Origin: an uncultured Ruminococcus sp.
GTDB lineage: Bacteria; Bacillota; Clostridia; Oscillospirales; Acutalibacteraceae
Direction: 5' to 3'
Length of the DNA: 9,735 nucleotides
Assembly (NCBI GenBank): GCA_902767285.1
Contig: CACXHC010000233.1
Coordinates: forward strand, 1 to 9,735
Positions 7,533-9,735 of the stretch are shown here, one piece after another. How positions within the stretch are numbered: position 1 is the first letter of the stretch; the number at the start of each line of letters is the position of its first letter. The position numbers and the translations under genes are program-made. A model generated the notes under the pieces. The model worked only from the letters and a program-made list of their open reading frames with translations. It was not told the origin of the DNA and did not search any database.

Positions 7533-7564
7533 TTATATTAATTAATCGAAAGGATTTGATTATT

Positions 7565-8167
7565 ATGTACATTACTTGTTTAGACCTCGAAGGCGTTCTT
7601 GTTCCCGAAATTTGGATTGCTTTTGCTGAAGCATCGGGCATTCCCGAACTCAGAAAAACCACCCGTGACGAACCCGATTACGACAAACTTATGAAGTATC
7701 GCCTTGCCATTCTCAAAGAGCATAATCTCGGACTCAAGGAGATCCAGGAAGTTATCGCAACGATTGACCCCATGCCCGGTGCAAAAGAGTTTTTGGACGA
7801 ACTGCGTTCTCTGTGTCAGGTAATCATAATCAGCGATACTTTTACACAGTTTGCGGCTCCGCTTATGAAGAAACTCGGTATGCCGACTATTTTCTGCAAC
7901 TCTCTCGAAGTTGGCGAAACAGGCGAAATCACAGGATACAAGATGCGTATTGCAAACTCAAAACTCTCTACTGTAAAGGCACTTCAGTCTATTGGATTTG
8001 AAACTATCGCAAGCGGTGACAGCTACAATGATCTCGGCATGATAAAGGCGAGCAAAGCGGGATTTCTTTTCAAGAGTACCGACAAAATAAAAGCAGATAA
8101 TCCCGATCTTCCTGCTTTTGAAAATTATGACGAACTTATGCAGGCGATCAAAAACGCTATGGACTAA
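7565..8167 (+). CDS. thrH: ThrH-like HAD phosphatase (phosphoserine phosphatase / homoserine phosphotransferase)
   Basis: 200-aa HAD-superfamily enzyme. The N-terminus, CLDLEGVLVPEIWIAFAE, closely matches Pseudomonas ThrH, including the DxE form of the catalytic motif (Asp7 nucleophile, Glu9 in place of the usual second Asp). Motif II is IISDT (88-92) and the acidic metal motif is GDSYND (151-156). Known ThrH dephosphorylates phosphoserine and can transfer the phosphate to homoserine, linking serine and threonine synthesis. ATG 7565 is chosen because GAAAGGA (7548-7554) precedes it by 10 nt; the in-frame TTG at 7556 overlaps that site's spacer. It starts 32 nt after argF and is followed by a terminator-like hairpin, so it is likely the last gene of the arginine transcript. 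Its link to arginine synthesis is not obvious. Confidence 0.9.
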   Translation: MYITCLDLEGVLVPEIWIAFAEASGIPELRKTTRDEPDYDKLMKYRLAILKEHNLGLKEIQEVIATIDPMPGAKEFLDELRSLCQVIIISDTFTQFAAPLMKKLGMPTIFCNSLEVGETGEITGYKMRIANSKLSTVKALQSIGFETIASGDSYNDLGMIKASKAGFLFKSTDKIKADNPDLPAFENYDELMQAIKNAMD

Positions 8168-8172
8168 TGAAT

Positions 8173-8219
8173 AATACTTCCCCTCCCGATTTTTTAAAAA
8201 TATTTGGGAGGGGAATATT
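8173..8219 (+). terminator. Terminator-like hairpin after thrH
   Basis: TTCCCCTCCC (8178-8187) pairs perfectly with GGGAGGGGAA (8206-8215). AATA (8173-8176) and TATT (8216-8219) extend it past a single bulged C. The 18-nt loop is A/T only apart from its first base and can pair internally. The downstream tract (ATTATTTC) is only moderately T-rich, so termination may be imperfect. Its place, 5 nt after the thrH stop and before a promoter-bearing gap, supports it as the operon end. Confidence 0.75.
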
Positions 8220-8246
8220 ATTTCAACAAATCCAATACATTTATGC

Positions 8247-8275
8247 TTGATTTTTTTACAGTCATATAGTAAAAT
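8247..8275 (+). promoter_or_regulatory. Candidate sigma-A promoter for the flavin reductase-SDR operon
   Basis: TTGATT (8247-8252) and TAAAAT (8270-8275) are separated by 17 nt, matching 4/6 and 5/6 of the consensus boxes. A/T-rich sequence surrounds them. Transcription would start near 8282, giving a leader of about 105 nt that includes the inverted repeat at 8318-8359. In such AT-rich DNA chance matches are common, so this is only a good candidate. Confidence 0.5.
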
Positions 8276-8317
8276 AATATCTGAAAATTAAAAAATTTTT
8301 TTCTTTTTTCTTAAAAA

Positions 8318-8359
8318 TATGTATTTTATGAAAATCAAAATAGTAAAATAAAATACATA
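8318..8359. promoter_or_regulatory. 12-bp perfect inverted repeat in the flavin-reductase leader (candidate operator)
   Basis: TATGTATTTTAT (8318-8329) and ATAAAATACATA (8348-8359) are exact reverse complements separated by 18 nt. The right arm ends 14 nt before the ribosome binding site (AAGGAG, 8374-8379). The symmetry suggests a regulator-binding operator, or an A-U hairpin in the mRNA leader. ATAGTAAAATAA also occurs twice here, at 8266-8277 (overlapping the -10 box) and 8340-8351. No regulator gene is in the window. Confidence 0.45.
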
Positions 8360-8387
8360 CTTTGATATTTTTGAAGGAGTTGTAATT

Positions 8388-8894
8388 ATGCAGATACTTT
8401 CCCCATTTGAACTTGAGGGCAACATTATGCGTTCGCTCGGCACAGATTGGATGCTTATAACGGCAGGAACTAAAGAAAAATACAATACCATGACTGCCAG
8501 TTGGGGCGGAATGGGTATTCTTTGGAACAAATCCGTTGTGTTTATATTTGTTCGTCCACAGAGATATACTTACGAATTTGTTGAAAACAGCAGTCATTTT
8601 TCGATTTCGTTTTATGAGAAAGAATGGGCCCAAGCACTCAAATATTGTGGTACTCACTCAGGCAGAGAAGTTGACAAAGCTCATGTTACAGGTTTAAGAC
8701 CTGTTTTTGATGAAAAAGCTCCGTATTTTGAGCAAGCCAAACTCACCGTAATTTGTAAAAAACTCTATTCTCAGGAAATGAGCGAAGCCGGCATTATTGA
8801 TGAGGAATTGAAGCAGTATTACACAAACAACAATTATCACAAAGTATTTGTCGGTGAGATGGAGCGAATCCTTATTCCCGATGACAAAGTATAA
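8388..8894 (+). CDS. Flavin reductase-like FMN-binding split-barrel protein
   Basis: 168-aa soluble protein of the flavin reductase-like family. The N-terminal segment contains YNTMTASWGGMGILWNKSVV followed by FVRPQRYTYEFVE, the usual flavin-contacting region of this split-barrel fold. FSISFY and the KYCGTHSGREVDK stretch follow as in homologues. Members bind FMN and often reduce flavin with NAD(P)H or serve as redox partners; the substrate here is unknown. The start at 8388 follows AAGGAG (8374-8379) by 8 nt. It overlaps the next gene by 14 nt, so the two are cotranscribed and probably translationally coupled. It appears to have its own promoter and to be separate from the arginine operon. 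Confidence 0.85.
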   Translation: MQILSPFELEGNIMRSLGTDWMLITAGTKEKYNTMTASWGGMGILWNKSVVFIFVRPQRYTYEFVENSSHFSISFYEKEWAQALKYCGTHSGREVDKAHVTGLRPVFDEKAPYFEQAKLTVICKKLYSQEMSEAGIIDEELKQYYTNNNYHKVFVGEMERILIPDDKV

Positions 8895-9624
8895 CGGCTG
8901 TGCGGTAATAACCGGCGGTTCTCGCGGGATTGGTGCGTCTATTGCCGAAGAATTCGCCAAAAAAGGATTTCCGGTAGTGATAAACTACAACTCGAATGAG
9001 GAGTCAGCTTGCACCACTCTGCAAAAAATCCAAAACAACGGCGGTAAGGGAATAATTTTTCAATGTGACGTATCCGACCGAAAGAGCGTTGACGCTATGA
9101 CGAAAAAAGCAATTTCGGAATTCGGCAAAATCTACGCACTTGTTAACAATGCAGGAATATCGCAAATAAAACTTTTCACCGATATTACTCAAGACGAATG
9201 GCATAAAATGGTCGCTGTTGGGTTAGACGGCGTTTTCAACTGCTGTCAAAGTATTCTGCCGTATATGATACACGAAAAAAACGGGCGAATAATCAATATT
9301 TCATCGGTTTGGGGCGTGTACGGGGCATCGTGCGAGGTGCATTATTCTGCCGTAAAAGCGGGGGTAATCGGGTTAACGAAAGCTCTTGCGAAGGAAGTTG
9401 CACCATCGGGAATCACGGTTAATAGTATCGCTCCGGGCTGTATAAAAACCGATATGCTATTAGGCGAATGTGACGAACAAACGCTCAGCGAGCTTGCGAA
9501 CGAAACACCTGTGGGGCGGTTGGGAACTCCGCAAGATGTCGCACGAGCTGCGGTCTTTTTGGCAAGCAGTCAGGCTGATTTCATCACAGGTCAAGTTTTG
9601 GGTGTTGACGGCGGTTTTTGCTAA
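8881..9624 (+). CDS. Short-chain dehydrogenase/reductase, FabG-like (3-oxoacyl-ACP reductase family)
   Basis: 247 aa, the usual FabG length. It has the Rossmann motif TGGSRGIG (11-18) for NAD(P)H, NNAG (89-92), and the catalytic set Ser142, Tyr155 and Lys159 (YSAVK). It ends with the VDGGF motif typical of classical SDRs. The arginine in the glycine motif favours NADPH. ATG 8881 is chosen because the family alignment starts there; no well-spaced Shine-Dalgarno is seen (GGAG lies about 16 nt upstream), so initiation likely depends on coupling with the overlapping flavin reductase. FabG-like SDRs act on many carbonyl substrates, and no fatty-acid synthesis genes are adjacent, so the symbol fabG is withheld. 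Confidence 0.9.
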   Translation: MTKYNGCAVITGGSRGIGASIAEEFAKKGFPVVINYNSNEESACTTLQKIQNNGGKGIIFQCDVSDRKSVDAMTKKAISEFGKIYALVNNAGISQIKLFTDITQDEWHKMVAVGLDGVFNCCQSILPYMIHEKNGRIINISSVWGVYGASCEVHYSAVKAGVIGLTKALAKEVAPSGITVNSIAPGCIKTDMLLGECDEQTLSELANETPVGRLGTPQDVARAAVFLASSQADFITGQVLGVDGGFC

Positions 9625-9636
9625 AATACCGCTGTC
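9607..9636 (+). terminator. Hairpin spanning the stop codon of the SDR gene
   Basis: GACGGCGGT (9607-9615) pairs with ACCGCTGTC (9628-9636), with one G-T pair. Past a bulged T, TTTT (9616-9619) pairs with AAAA (9623-9626) around loop GCT. The stop codon TAA (9622-9624) is within the hairpin. No T-tract follows, so it is a non-canonical terminator or a 3'-end stabilising structure at best. Confidence 0.4.
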
Positions 9637-9666
9637 AAGAAGTCTACAATTTGTTGGTTATTTTCT

Positions 9667-9692
9667 CTTCTTTTTTTTGAAAAAAAAAGAAG
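9667..9692. repeat. A/T-rich palindrome at the right end
   Basis: CTTCTTTTTTTT (9667-9678) and AAAAAAAAGAAG (9681-9692) are exact reverse complements separated by GA, followed by another A-run. It could act as a weak bidirectional terminator or be the edge of a dispersed repeat. Low complexity makes chance pairing easy. The rest of 9625-9735 shows no gene. Confidence 0.35.
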
Positions 9693-9735
9693 CAAAAAAA
9701 ACTTTTACTATATAAATTTTTCGCTTTTCAATTAA

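Noticed and set aside
8211..8387. Possible riboswitch or small RNA in the gap before the flavin reductase gene
   Set aside because: Apart from the inverted repeat and a promoter candidate the stretch is nearly all A/T. No conserved riboswitch core (FMN, T-box, SAM, etc.) can be recognised.
8262..8657. Reverse-strand 131-codon open frame across the intergenic region and the flavin reductase start
   Set aside because: It is low complexity (Lys/Phe/Ile-rich) from the AT-rich leader and antisense to a real gene; no protein family is recognisable.
9470..9715. 81-codon + strand frame overlapping the end of the SDR gene
   Set aside because: It is out of frame with the SDR over most of its length and ends in poly-Phe/poly-Lys from the A/T palindrome; there is no initiation signal.

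Overview
The window is a stretch of a low-GC Bacillota genome. It most resembles an anaerobic gut Clostridia of the Oscillospiraceae/Ruminococcaceae type. This is judged from AT-rich codon use, AAAGG/GGAG-type ribosome binding sites, the clostridial flavour of the proteins, and GC-rich hairpin repeats of a kind I associate with such genomes. All genes lie on the + strand. No RNA genes, CRISPR array, transposase or phage genes are visible.

Layout. Positions 1-218 hold three different short hairpin repeats and no gene. Positions 219-7532 are an arginine (ornithine/citrulline) biosynthesis operon: argJ and argB (4-nt overlap), a GNAT acetyltransferase, a YfhO-type membrane protein fused in frame to argD, then argF. 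This is the familiar argCJBDF order, with argC not in the window and two extra genes between argB and argD. A ThrH-type HAD phosphatase (7565-8167) follows 32 nt after argF and probably ends the transcript at a hairpin at 8173-8219. An AT-rich intergenic region (8220-8387) carries a plausible sigma-A promoter and a perfect 12-bp inverted repeat. It leads into a second small operon of a flavin-reductase-like protein and a FabG-like short-chain dehydrogenase (14-nt overlap). A hairpin over the last stop codon and an A/T palindrome close the window.

How the genes work together. ArgB phosphorylates N-acetylglutamate. ArgC (expected outside the window) reduces the product. ArgD transaminates it to N-acetylornithine. 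ArgJ returns the acetyl group to glutamate, giving ornithine, and ArgF makes citrulline. argG, argH and carAB are not in this window.

The most unusual observation is the single uninterrupted reading frame joining a complete ~863-residue multi-pass YfhO-like protein to a complete 404-residue ArgD. No stop codon lies between them, and a perfect AGGAGG followed by ATG sits exactly at the ArgD boundary. The locus could therefore make a membrane-tethered ArgD, a free ArgD by internal initiation, or both.
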